Positions 8,992-17,700 of a stretch of 64,000 nt of DNA are shown one piece after another. Numbering within the stretch: position 1 is the stretch's first letter; each line of letters opens with the position of its first letter. The notes beneath the pieces were generated by a model. The model made no database searches. It was not told the DNA's origin and was given only the letters and a program-made list of their open reading frames with translations. This DNA is from AC-32 sp963717725. GTDB taxonomy: Bacteria > Actinomycetota > Thermoleophilia > Gaiellales > Gaiellaceae. The DNA is taken from the NCBI GenBank assembly GCA_963717725.1, contig CAVQWS010000027.1, positions 270,419 to 334,418 on the forward strand, given 5' to 3'. Position numbers and translations under genes: made by a program.

Positions 8992-9360
8992 ATGGCGATC
9001 GACGGACGGCGGGTGTTCGACTGGGACGACGGAGCCGTCGACCGCCGGTTCGCGTTGCGGCCGGTCGCGTTCGGCGTCGCGGCGGGCGGCCCGTCCTTTC
9101 GGGAGACCGTCGCCCTGCTCGAGCTGCCGGCCAAGAGCGTCCTCGCCGGGAGCATGGCCGCGCTGCTCTACGGGGCGCCGGTGCTGTTCGCGGTGAAGAT
9201 CTTCGCCGGCTTCGGGGCGCGGGTGTTCGCCGCGCTGCTCGGGACGGCCGCGCTCGTTTTCTCGTTGGCGAGCTGGGCGACGACGGCCTGGGAGCTGAGG
9301 CACTGGGAACGCGAACGCGAGCGGCTGTCCGACCACGCCGACCCGCCGTACTGGAAGTAG
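8992..9360 (+). CDS. Small membrane protein of unknown function
   Basis: Not recognised. The 122-residue product has a polar N-terminus (residues 1-45) followed by two predicted transmembrane segments around residues 50-72 (SVLAGSMAALLYGAPVLFAV) and 76-98 (VFAALLGTAALVFSLASW), then a charged tail rich in Glu and Arg ending in PPYWK. The ATG at 8992 was chosen over one 36 bp upstream because the latter lies within the divergent pseudouridine synthase. Its stop overlaps the GTG of the next gene by one base, so the two are probably co-translated. Confidence 0.7.
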   Translation: MAIDGRRVFDWDDGAVDRRFALRPVAFGVAAGGPSFRETVALLELPAKSVLAGSMAALLYGAPVLFAVKIFAGFGARVFAALLGTAALVFSLASWATTAWELRHWERERERLSDHADPPYWK

Positions 9361-9650
9361 TGCCGCACTACGTCTCGCTGATGCGCTGGACGTCGAAGGG
9401 CGTTGCCGGCCTGCCCGCCTGGCGGGAGCGCGTCGAGGAGGGCGAGCGCATCGTCGAAGAGGCCGGCGGCTCGCTCGTCGGTGTCTACGTCACGCTCGGC
9501 CGCTACGACGTGGTCGAGATCTTCGAGGCGCCCGACGACGACACCGCCGCCGAGATCCTGATGAAGCTCCAGCGCCACGGTGCGGAGCACACGGAAACGC
9601 TGCGCGCCTTCACGCGCGACGAGGCCGAAGCGATCGTCAAGCGGCTCTAG
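9360..9650 (+). CDS. GYD-domain protein
   Basis: A 96-residue protein of the GYD family. It has MRWTSKGVAGLPAWRERVEE and VYVTLGRYDVVEIFEAPDD, where GRYD occupies the position of the GYD signature, then DDTAAEILMKLQRHG and a helical end. The fold is expected to be a ferredoxin-like dimer; no biochemical role is known. It starts with GTG one base inside the preceding stop and ends at a CTAG where its TAG and the scpB stop on the other strand coincide. Confidence 0.85.
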   Translation: MPHYVSLMRWTSKGVAGLPAWRERVEEGERIVEEAGGSLVGVYVTLGRYDVVEIFEAPDDDTAAEILMKLQRHGAEHTETLRAFTRDEAEAIVKRL

Positions 9651-10249
9651 GCGCCGCGGCGCTCGGCGACCGATTCGAGCCGCTCGCGGATCTCGTCCGT
9701 GCTCTCGCCGAGGTCATCCAGGCGCGGGAGGGCCGAGAGCGAGTCGAGCCCGAAGACGCGCTCGAACAGCGGCGTCGCCCGGTAGCGCACCGCGCCGCCG
9801 ACGCCTTCCTCGCGGCCGGACTCTGCGATCAGCCCGCGCTCGACCAGCCCGGCGACGACCGAATCGGCCGCGACGCCGCGAATACGCGCGATCTCCGGCC
9901 GGCTGACCGGTCCGAGGTAGGCGACGATCGCCAGCGTCTCCAAGGCCGCAGCCGAGAGCCCGCGCTCGACCGGCCGCTCGAACATACGCCCGCACGCCTC
10001 GGCCGCCTCGCGCGAGGCGCGAAAGGCCCAGCCGCCGGCGACGTGCTCGAGCACGATCCCGCTGCGGCCTTCGGCGTAGCGCTCGCCGAGCAGGCCCAAA
10101 GCAGTCTCGATGCGCTCCGAGTCATCGTTCGCGACTTCGCTCAGCTCCTCGACCGACAGCGGCTGCGAGGCGACAACCAGGAGCGCCTCGACGGTCCGCG
10201 CCAGCCGGTCGACCGGGCTCGTGGTGATCAGGCGGAGCGGGCGGTCCAT
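9647..10249 (-). CDS. scpB: SMC-Scp complex subunit ScpB
   Basis: Winged-helix partner of the SMC condensin, needed for chromosome compaction and segregation. It shows two winged-helix units: residues 14-90 (ARTVEALLVVASQPLSVEEL) and 95-165 (LSAAALETLAIVAYLGPVSR, then IRGVAADSVVAGLVERGLI). These match the ScpB family closely. Length 200 aa is typical. It overlaps the end of scpA by 22 bp, so the two are translationally coupled, and it shares a CTAG stop with the convergent GYD gene. Confidence 0.96.
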   Translation of the reverse strand: MDRPLRLITTSPVDRLARTVEALLVVASQPLSVEELSEVANDDSERIETALGLLGERYAEGRSGIVLEHVAGGWAFRASREAAEACGRMFERPVERGLSAAALETLAIVAYLGPVSRPEIARIRGVAADSVVAGLVERGLIAESGREEGVGGAVRYRATPLFERVFGLDSLSALPRLDDLGESTDEIRERLESVAERRGA

Positions 10250-10980
10250 TCCTCTCTCCTCTCCTCGGCGGAACGACGGACGCGAATCGGGGCGAACGGC
10301 GCGGCCTGCTCCAGCGCAACCTCTCCCCCGCGCCGTAGCTCCAGCAGCGCGAGGAAAGCGACGGCCTGCTCGATCCTCGACATCCCCTCCACTTCCGCGT
10401 CGAGGTCGAAGACCCTGCGGCGGCGCAGCACGGCGCGGAAGCGCTCCAGGAACTGCGTCACCGGCGGGAAGCGCAGCTCGAGGTGCGCCAAAGAGACCGC
10501 CGGCGGCTCCTCGGCGAGCGCCCGCAGCGCAACGACCAGCGCCTCCGGCTGCTGCGGCGCCAGGCGGCGCTCGACACGCGGCGCCAGCGGAGCAGGGCCC
10601 AGGCGGAAATAGCGGTCGCTCTCGGCCTCCAGCCGCTCGGCCAGCCAGGCCGCGGCCTCCTTCGCGCGCCGGTACTCGGCGAGCCGGCGCGCCAGCTCCT
10701 CGGCCGCCTCCTCGGGCTCAAGCTCCGACAGCTCGGCCTCCTCGTCCGGGAAGAGCCCGCGCGCCTTCAGCTCCAGCAGCGCGGCCACGAGCACGAGGAA
10801 CTCGCCGCACGCCTCCAGGTCGAGCTCGCCGCGCTCGGCGAGGCGCTCGACGAAGGCGAGCACGATCCCCGCCACGTCCACCTCGGCGAGGTCGAGCTCC
10901 TCCTTCAGCACCAGCGTCAGGAGCAGGTCGAAAGGGCCCTCGAAGGCGTCGAGGTCCAGCTCGAGCTCGCGCACGACCAC
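10228..10980 (-). CDS. scpA: Segregation and condensation protein ScpA
   Basis: Kleisin subunit bridging the SMC heads. The family-defining N-terminus LDAFEGPFDLLLTLVLKEEL is at residues 10-29, followed by VAGIVLAFVERLAERGELDL and FLVLVAALLELKARGLFPDE. A long charged middle leads to the C-terminal winged helix (RIEQAVAFLALLELRRGGEV). 250 aa. It begins 9 bp after lgt ends and runs into scpB, so lgt-scpA-scpB are probably one transcript. Confidence 0.96.
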   Translation of the reverse strand: MVVRELELDLDAFEGPFDLLLTLVLKEELDLAEVDVAGIVLAFVERLAERGELDLEACGEFLVLVAALLELKARGLFPDEEAELSELEPEEAAEELARRLAEYRRAKEAAAWLAERLEAESDRYFRLGPAPLAPRVERRLAPQQPEALVVALRALAEEPPAVSLAHLELRFPPVTQFLERFRAVLRRRRVFDLDAEVEGMSRIEQAVAFLALLELRRGGEVALEQAAPFAPIRVRRSAEERREEWTARSA

Positions 10981-10989
10981 GCGCGGAAC

Positions 10990-11895
10990 CTAGCGGGAGG
11001 GCCGGACGCGGCCCTTGGGGATCGCCATCGCCGGCCCCTCGGGCTCCCGCTGCTTCTCGCGCCGGCGGCCGATCCGCCGCGGGCCGGCCGCCTCGCCGCC
11101 GCGGATGAACTGCCACCAGATGAAGAACGCGGTCGAGAGCAGGAAGACGACGATCGAGACCCAGGCGTTCAGGCGCAGCCCCGCGTAGTGATGCGACGGG
11201 TCGATCCGCAGCAGCTCCTCCACGAAGCGCCCGGCCGTGTAGTACGAGACGTAGAGCGCGAACAGCGCCGGCGGCTTGAAGCGGAAGCGTCGGTCGAGCA
11301 GCAGCAGGATCCCGACGCCGGCGAGGTCGTAGACCAGCTCGTAGAGGAAGGTCGGATGGAAGGTCGCGAAGTTCTCGTAGCCGGCGACGCGGTGCTCGAA
11401 GTTGATCTTCAGTCCCCACGGCAGGTCGGTCGGCTTGCCGTACAGCTCCTGATTCCACCAGTTGCCGAGGCGGCCGATGCCCTGTGCAAGCAGCAAGCCC
11501 GGCGCGACCGCGTCCATGAACTTGAACACGGAGACGCCCTCGCGGTGGACGATGTAGGCGCCGACGAGGCAGCCGAGCAGGATCCCGCCCCAGACTCCGA
11601 GGCCGCCCTCCCAGACGGCGAAGACGCCCTTCCACTTCGGGCTCGAGACCTCGCTCCAGCTCGTGATGTCGTGGTAGGCGCGGGCGCCGACGATCCCGGC
11701 CGCGACCCCCCAGACGGCGACCTTGAGCACGAGATCCCAGTCGCCGCCGCGCCGCACCCAGCGCACGCCGGTCAGCCAGATGCAGGCCGCGATCGCGAGC
11801 AGCAGCATCAGCCCGTACATGTGGATCGTCAGCGGGCCGAGCTCGATCGTGCCGCTGTGCGGCGAGGGGATGAAGGCGAGGCTCACGCGGGCCAC
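10990..11895 (-). CDS. lgt: Prolipoprotein diacylglyceryl transferase
   Basis: Integral membrane enzyme that attaches diacylglycerol to the lipobox cysteine of preprolipoproteins. Seven hydrophobic segments are visible. The Lgt signature GRLGNWWNQELYGKPTDLPWG lies near residue 140, preceded by GARAYHDITSW, with FHPTFLYELVYD and AGRFVEELLRIDPSH downstream. The charged C-terminal tail (RRIGRRREKQREPEGP) is longer than in many homologues. Substrates in this window would include the solute-binding protein at 22.2 kb and the lipoprotein at 29.6 kb. Confidence 0.97.
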   Translation of the reverse strand: MARVSLAFIPSPHSGTIELGPLTIHMYGLMLLLAIAACIWLTGVRWVRRGGDWDLVLKVAVWGVAAGIVGARAYHDITSWSEVSSPKWKGVFAVWEGGLGVWGGILLGCLVGAYIVHREGVSVFKFMDAVAPGLLLAQGIGRLGNWWNQELYGKPTDLPWGLKINFEHRVAGYENFATFHPTFLYELVYDLAGVGILLLLDRRFRFKPPALFALYVSYYTAGRFVEELLRIDPSHHYAGLRLNAWVSIVVFLLSTAFFIWWQFIRGGEAAGPRRIGRRREKQREPEGPAMAIPKGRVRPSR

Positions 11896-11934
11896 ATTCT
11901 GCCCGGGCGTCCTGACGCCTGCGTCAGGCCTCCG

Positions 11935-12138
11935 CTAGATCAGGATGTCGAGCGCCGTCTCGTACGGGCAGCCCTGCTCGATCAGCTCGACCGCGAAGTG
12001 CAGGTCGATGTCGTGCCTGGCCGCCAGCGCCACCGCGTCGCTCGGGTCGAAACCCGCGCGGATCAGCTCCTCGGCGCGCCAGTGTTCGACGCGCTCGATC
12101 TCCGTATCCGATTCGACGTGTACCTCGGCCGCAGTCAT
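11935..12138 (-). CDS. Small conserved-looking hypothetical protein
   Basis: Not recognised. The 67-residue acidic, helical protein has EHWRAEELIRAGFDPSDAVAL and AARHDIDLHFAVELIEQGCP, which resemble a short UBA-like or helical recognition fold. One cysteine near the end. ATG chosen at 12138. It lies alone between lgt and the anti-sigma-like gene. Confidence 0.6.
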   Translation of the reverse strand: MTAAEVHVESDTEIERVEHWRAEELIRAGFDPSDAVALAARHDIDLHFAVELIEQGCPYETALDILI

Positions 12139-12194
12139 GTATCTCGTATTCGGTGCTGAGCGGCTCGCGGATCTCCCCCTGAGGGGGGATCTGA

Positions 12195-12884
12195 TCAGCC
12201 GATTCGTCGAGCGAGGCGCAGCGCCTGCGCCTTCGAGATCCGGCCTTCGAGCCGCACGGTGACCGGGCCGTGCGTCCAGAGCAGGACGTTGCCGTGGATC
12301 TTCACCGTCCGCTGGCGGAATTCGCCGCCGGCGCTGAAGTAGGTGAGCGTGTGCGGCGGGCCCTCGACCCACAGGCCTGGCTCACCGGCGACGCGAACCG
12401 GTTCGACGACGGTCTTGTCGCCGACCGACTTCTTCAGCAGGGCGTAGTCCCTGGCGGCGTACTCCGAGAGGAGCACCGGGCGGCCGTCGACGCGCAGGAT
12501 CACGGTCGCCAGCACGCCGTCGAGCAGGTAGGCCGACGGCTCGGCCGCGAGCGGCGGTAGCAGCAGGCGGAAGCCGAGGAACCGCTCGGCCTCCCGCACC
12601 GAGACGCGCCGGCCGAGCCCGCCCGCGCTCGACCGCTCCTGCGCCGGCGGCAGCGTCTCGACCCGCTCGACCGTCGCGCCCTGGATATGGAAGAAGCGCA
12701 GGATCGACGTGCGGGCCGAGGGCACGGCGAACGCCGCGGCCAGCGCTATGACCGCGGCCGCGAGCGCGACCCACCGCCACGGGAAGGGCCTCGCCGCCGA
12801 GCGCGAGCTCACTACCAGATCGGGCTCCGGCGGGAAGGCCAGCTCCCGCCCGAGCGCCTGCAGCCGCTGCTCGAGCGAGCTCAC
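12195..12884 (-). CDS. Single-pass membrane protein, probable anti-sigma factor
   Basis: Likely regulates the ECF sigma factor encoded immediately upstream, whose stop overlaps this GTG as GTGA. The cytoplasmic N-terminus (residues 1-40) is short and lacks the HxxxCxxC zinc motif of classical anti-sigma factors. One transmembrane helix follows (WVALAAAVIALAAAFAVPSA, about residues 43-62). The outer domain of about 165 residues has SVREAERFLGFRLLLPP and PVRVAGEPGLWVEGPPH, resembling DUF4367-like extracellular modules seen in sigma-linked membrane proteins. Assignment as anti-sigma rests mainly on gene order and topology. Confidence 0.7.
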   Translation of the reverse strand: MSSLEQRLQALGRELAFPPEPDLVVSSRSAARPFPWRWVALAAAVIALAAAFAVPSARTSILRFFHIQGATVERVETLPPAQERSSAGGLGRRVSVREAERFLGFRLLLPPLAAEPSAYLLDGVLATVILRVDGRPVLLSEYAARDYALLKKSVGDKTVVEPVRVAGEPGLWVEGPPHTLTYFSAGGEFRQRTVKIHGNVLLWTHGPVTVRLEGRISKAQALRLARRIG

Positions 12885-13438
12885 GTGTCCTCCTCCAGGT
12901 CCTCGCGCAGGCGGGCGAGGGCGCGCGCGAGGCGCGACTTGACCGTGCCGCGGCGGACGCCGAGCGCGGCCGCGGTCTCCTCCTCGGAGAGCTCGAGGAA
13001 GTAGCGGCAGGCGATCGCGTCGCGGTGGCCGTCGGGAAGCTGCTCGACCGCCGCGAGCAGCCGCTCCTGGTCCTCGCGCGCGACGAGGGCCGCCTCGGGG
13101 GACGGGACCGCGCCCCCCGGGCGGCTCTCGGCGGCCGCGCGCAGGACGAGCCGCTCCCGGCGGCCCGCCGAGCGGCGACGGTTGCGAGCCTCGTTGGCGA
13201 CGATCCGCAGCAGCCACGGCCGCAGCGGCGCGCCGCGGCGGAAGCGTCCGAGCGCGCGCTGCGCGTTGACGAAGCCGTCCTGTGCGGCCTCCTCGGCGTC
13301 GGCGGCGTTGCCCGCCAGCACGTACGCGGTGCGAAAGGCGATGCCCTGATATGCGCGCACGATCGTCTCCCAGGCCTCGAGGTCGCCGCGCCGGGCCCGC
13401 TCGACGAGCTCGGCTTCGTCCAGTGGCCGGTCCACCAC
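12881..13438 (-). CDS. ECF RNA polymerase sigma factor
   Basis: Group 4 sigma-70 factor that directs RNA polymerase to stress promoters. Region 2 spans residues 6-75 (ELVERARRGDLEAWETIVRA, then DAEEAAQDGFVNAQRALGRF and WLLRIVANEARNRRR). Region 4 spans about 110-170 (LLAAVEQLPDGHRDAIACRY, then LSEEETAAALGVRRGTVKSR). The adjacent GTG codons at 13438 and 13435 are preferred because they give the usual short lead into region 2; an ATG at 13480 would overlap the divergent gene. Coupled to the membrane protein downstream, giving a sigma/anti-sigma pair. Confidence 0.93.
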   Translation of the reverse strand: MVDRPLDEAELVERARRGDLEAWETIVRAYQGIAFRTAYVLAGNAADAEEAAQDGFVNAQRALGRFRRGAPLRPWLLRIVANEARNRRRSAGRRERLVLRAAAESRPGGAVPSPEAALVAREDQERLLAAVEQLPDGHRDAIACRYFLELSEEETAAALGVRRGTVKSRLARALARLREDLEEDT

Positions 13439-13478
13439 TGCCGCTCTTACACCGCCGAGATCGTTAGGGTTCCGAACC

Positions 13479-13784
13479 ATGCTGGCACGTGTTGCACGTT
13501 ACGAAGTCCGGTCGGAACAGATCGACGCAGCGGTTCAGGCGTTTGGCGAGGCGGCGAAGCAGGTCGAGCAGCTCGACGGCTTCGCCGGTGGGTACGTCCT
13601 CGTCGACCCGGAGGATGGACGCACGATGACGGTCACTCTCTGGGACAACGCCGGCACGCTCGAGAACAGCGAGCGCGTCGCCGGGAAGGCACGGCGCGAG
13701 GCGGCGGAAGCCGTCGACGGGTCGGTGCTTTCGGTCGAGAAGTTCGAGGTTGCGCGCGAGCTCTCGAGCTCGTCCAGCAACTAA
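13479..13784 (+). CDS. Antibiotic-biosynthesis-monooxygenase-like (dimeric alpha/beta barrel) protein
   Basis: 101-residue protein with the ABM-type pattern: MLARVARYEVRSEQIDAAVQ, then QLDGFAGGYVLVDPEDGRTM and TVTLWDNAGTLENSE. Such folds act as small oxygenases or as ligand-binding domains, and no catalytic assignment is possible here. Compare the analogous protein at 37,665. Ends in a run of serines. Divergent from the ECF sigma gene with about 40 bp between starts. Confidence 0.7.
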   Translation: MLARVARYEVRSEQIDAAVQAFGEAAKQVEQLDGFAGGYVLVDPEDGRTMTVTLWDNAGTLENSERVAGKARREAAEAVDGSVLSVEKFEVARELSSSSSN

Positions 13785-13855
13785 CACTCCGGCTGGGGGG
13801 AACCTAGAGCGCCGAGGCGGTGTATCCACGGCACACGCCGAAAGGAGCACGGACC

Positions 13856-14464
13856 ATGACCCGCCTCACGCTCGCCGCCGCGACCCTCGCGGTGCTTGTC
13901 CTGCCCACCGCGGCCTCGGCGAAGGGGCCCACGGAGGGATCGATCTCCGGCCCGGGATTCTCGAAGGTCGTCAAGGTGCTCTACGACGGCGGCGGGGGCT
14001 CCGCCGGTGACAATCTGACGCAAGAGAGCGGCTTCTTCCCGGCCGCGTTCGGCCAGTCACCCGACCCGATGCTGCACCGCAAGCCGGCAGGTCCGCTCGG
14101 GCCGCGCTACACGGTCGCCTGGAAGGTGCCGGGCGGCGGCAGCGCGATGTTCCGTATCCGGCAGGACCTCTACCCGTACGCGCGCGGCGGCGCGGTCACG
14201 TACACGAAGCCGGGGCAGCCGATCTTCGACATGAGCACTCGCGGCGGCTGGTACCGAAATCCCGACTTGAAGCGCACGCTCGTCTCACTCGGGCTACCGG
14301 CGAGCGCCCCGAGCAAGGGCTCGGGCCTCAACTACTCGCTCGGTTTCGGACTCGTCGCAGCGGGCCTGCTCGGAGCGGCAGCACTGCTGTTCGTGCGGCG
14401 TCAACGGGGCCAGAGGTCGCCTTCGACAAGCTCGACCGAGTTGCCCGCGGGGTCGCGGACGTAG
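13856..14464 (+). CDS. Exported hypothetical protein with C-terminal membrane anchor
   Basis: Unrecognised secreted protein of 202 residues. The ATG at 13856 has AAGGAG about 10 bases upstream. A signal peptide (LTLAAATLAVLVLPTAASA, cleavage near ASA-KG) is followed by a Gly-rich outer domain (GPGFSKVVKVLYDGGGGSAG, then GPRYTVAWKVPGGGSAMFRI) and a C-terminal helix (SLGFGLVAAGLLGAAALLFV) with a basic cytoplasmic end. The last 64 bp overlap the convergent VOC gene. The topology suggests a surface-exposed, membrane-anchored domain of unknown ligand. Confidence 0.72.
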   Translation: MTRLTLAAATLAVLVLPTAASAKGPTEGSISGPGFSKVVKVLYDGGGGSAGDNLTQESGFFPAAFGQSPDPMLHRKPAGPLGPRYTVAWKVPGGGSAMFRIRQDLYPYARGGAVTYTKPGQPIFDMSTRGGWYRNPDLKRTLVSLGLPASAPSKGSGLNYSLGFGLVAAGLLGAAALLFVRRQRGQRSPSTSSTELPAGSRT

Positions 14465-14787
14465 AGCGAGCGGGCGCCGCCCCGCTGCCAGTCATGGTCC
14501 TGCTCGAGCTGGACGCCGTGCTCGGCCAGCCGCTCGCGCCAGGCCTCGAGCTCGCCCTCGCCGACCGAGAACGCGACGTGCACCGCGCCCGTCGGGCCGT
14601 GCGACGGCACCACGCGTCCCGGCTGCGAGGAGAGCGTCGGGTCGAAGAGCAGCAGCACGCCGTCGTCGTCGAGCCTGAAGACGCCGTCCTCGACCTCGCG
14701 CAGCCCGAGCGCGTCGCGATAGAAGGCGCGCGTGGCCTCGAGGTCGGTCGCGTAGACGACGGTCTCGTAGACCCGCCGCGGCCTCAC
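14401..14787 (-). CDS. VOC-family (glyoxalase/bleomycin-resistance fold) protein
   Basis: 128-residue protein made of paired beta-alpha-beta-beta-beta units. YETVVYATDLEATRAFYRDA opens the first module and GAVHVAFSVGEGELEAWRER the second, ending with ARSLYVRDPAGNSVELVEGD, where the Glu is the usual metal ligand. The GTG at 14787 overlaps the dnaE stop as GTGA, so it is translationally coupled to dnaE. Likely a metal-dependent lyase, dioxygenase or binding protein; substrate unknown. Confidence 0.88.
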   Translation of the reverse strand: MRPRRVYETVVYATDLEATRAFYRDALGLREVEDGVFRLDDDGVLLLFDPTLSSQPGRVVPSHGPTGAVHVAFSVGEGELEAWRERLAEHGVQLEQDHDWQRGGARSLYVRDPAGNSVELVEGDLWPR

Positions 14788-17700
14788 GCCACGGCGGCCT
14801 CGCCGAGGAGGGCCTTCACCTCGGCGAAGAAGTCCGGCTCCGGCTTCACGCGGTAGTCGCTGCCGAACTGGAGGGTGCGCGGGCCCTCCGAGGTCTCCAG
14901 GTCGACGACGACCGGCGCCTCGCCGGGGAAGTCGCGCACGACCGCGGCCAGCTCGCGGATGATCCCGGCTCGCGCCTGGCGGGCGTCGAGCTTCAGCCGC
15001 ACCTCGCGCCGCTCCGGCGTTGCCTCGAAGGCCGTCACCTCGAGCGCGATCAGCTTCGTCTCGCCCTCCTTGTGGTCGACGCGAGCCTTGACGACCAGCA
15101 CCGCGTCGGGGACGAGCAGCTCGCGCGAGGCCGCGTAGACCGAGTTGAAGACGACCACCTCGGCGCTGCCGACGACGTCGTCGAGGCGCAGGAAGACCAT
15201 CGGGTCGCCCTTCTTCGTCGTCAGCTGCTTCATCGCCGAGACGATCCCGGCAACGGTCACGATCTCGCCGTCGCGCCGGCGCTCGAGCTCGGCGAGCGTG
15301 GCGTCGGTCTTGCGCCGCAGCTGCGCGCGGATCGCCTCCAGCGGATGCTCGGAGACGTACAGGCCGAGCGCCTCCTTCTCCTGGCGGAGCAGCTCGTTCT
15401 TCTCGTACTCCTCGCTGCCGATCGGCGGGTGCTCGAGCTTCTCCTCGACCTCGGCGAAGAGCGAGCTCTGGCCGCGCAGCCGCTCGTCCGAGGCGCGCTG
15501 GCCGTGCGAGAGCGCGTGCTCGAGCGCCTCGAGCATCCCCCGGCGCGAGGCGCCGGTCGAGTCGAGCGCGCCGCACTTGACCAGCGACTCGAGCGCGCGC
15601 TTGTTCACGACCTGCGGGTCGACGCGCTCGGTGAAGTCCCAGAGCGAGGCGAACGAGCCGCCGTCGGCGCGCGCTGCCACGATCGCGCGGGCGGCCGAGT
15701 CGCCGACGTTCTTGACCGCGTTCAGACCGAAGCGGATCTTCCCCTCGACGACCGCGAAGTCGCACTCGGAGCCGTTCACGTCCGGCGGCAGGACCTCGAT
15801 CTCGATCTCGCGGCACGCGTTCACGTAGAAGGGCACGCGGTCCTTCGTGTTCATCACGGACGAGATCAGCGCCGCCATGTACTCCTTCGGGTGGTGCGCC
15901 TTCAGCCAGGCGGTGCGGTAGGCGATCAGCGCGTAGCAGGCGGCATGCGACTTGTTGAAGGAGTAGTCCTGCGACTGCTCCATGTCCTTCCAGAGCTGAT
16001 TCGCAACAGATGGCGTCGTCCCGCTCTGCGCGCAGCCCTCGAGGAACTTCTCCTTCAGCGAGGCCATCAGCTCGTGGATCTTCTTGCCGATCGCCTTGCG
16101 CAGATCGTCGGCCTCGGCCGGCGTGAACCCCGCGATCTGTTTCGCGATCTCGAGGTACTGCTCCTGGTAGATGCAGATCCCGTGAGTGACGCCCGTGATC
16201 TGCTCGAGCCGCGGATCGATGAACGTCACCGCCTCCTGGCCGTTCTTGCGCTTCGCGTAGCCGGGGATGTAGCCCATCGGGCCGGGCCGGTAGAGGGCGA
16301 CGAGCGCGATCAGATCCTCGAACTCGGTCGGCTTGACCGACCGCAGCGCCTCGCGCATGCCCGACGACTCGAACTGGAAGACGCCGATCGCGTCGCCGCG
16401 CTGCAGCATCGCGTAGGTGGCAGGGTCGTCGAGCGGGAGCTTGGAGATGTCGACGCTGCCGACCAGCTCGACCGCCTTGTCGATCACGTCGAGGTTGCGC
16501 AGGCCGAGGAAGTCCATCTTCAGCAGGCCGAGCGCCTCGACGTCCCACATCCCGAACTGCGTCACGACCTCCTGGTCGTTGCCCTTCTGCTGCAGCGGGA
16601 CGATGTCGGTCAACGGCCGGTCGGAGATCACGACCCCGGCCGCGTGGATCGAGTCCTGGCGGATCAGCCCCTCGAGCGGCTTCGCGAGGTCGACGATCTC
16701 CCGCACGAGCGGGTCGGCGTCGTAGGCCTGCTTCAGCTCGGATCCCGGCTTGAGGCACTCGTCGAGGTAGACCTTCGGGCCTTCCGGGATCATCTTCGCG
16801 ACCTTGTCGACGGAACCGTAGGGGACCTCGAGCACGCGACCGGCGTCGCGCACGGCGGCGCGGGCCATCATCGTCCCGAAGGTGATGATCTGGGCCACGC
16901 GGTCGCGCCCGTACTTCTCCGCGACGTAGTTGATGACCCGGTCGCGCCCCGCGACGGCGAAGTCGATGTCCATGTCCGGCATCGACTTGCGGCCCGGGTT
17001 GAGGAAGCGCTCGAAGAGGAGGTCGTAGCGGATCGGGTCGACGTCGGTGATCTCGAGGCAGTAGGCGGCGAGCGACCCTGCCGCCGAACCGCGGCCCGGC
17101 CCTACCGAGACCCCGTCCCGCCTGGCGAAGGCGATGAAGTCCCAGACGATCAGGAAGTAGTCGGCGAAGCCCATCTCCTTGATCGTCTTGAGCTCGAAGC
17201 GGAGGCGCTCCTGTAGCTCCGGCGTGGCCCGGTCGTAGCGCTTTTGCAGGCCTTTCTCGCACAGCTCGACCAGATACTCGAACGCGTCCTTGCCGTCCGG
17301 CAGCGGGAACTTCGGCAGCAGGATGTTCCCGAGCTCGAGCGTCACGTTGCAGCGCTCCGCGATCTCGAGCGTGCGCCGCATTGCCTCGTCGTGGCCTGGG
17401 AAATCGAGCGCCATCTCGGCCGGCGTCTTGAAGAAGAACTGGTCCGTGTCGAACTTCCAGTGGTTCGGGTTCTTGAGCGAGTCGCCCGACTGGATGCAGA
17501 GCAGCGCCTCGTGCGCCCTCGCGTCCTCGTGGCGGAGGTAGTGGACGTCGCCGGTCGCGACCAGCGGCAGCCCGGCCTCGCCGGCGAGCTTCGCCAGCGA
17601 CGGGTTGATCCGCTGCTGGATGTCGAGGCCGGCGTTCTGCATCTCGACGTAGGTCGAGTCGCGGCCGAAGACCTGGGCCAGGCGGTCGAGGTCGGCGCGC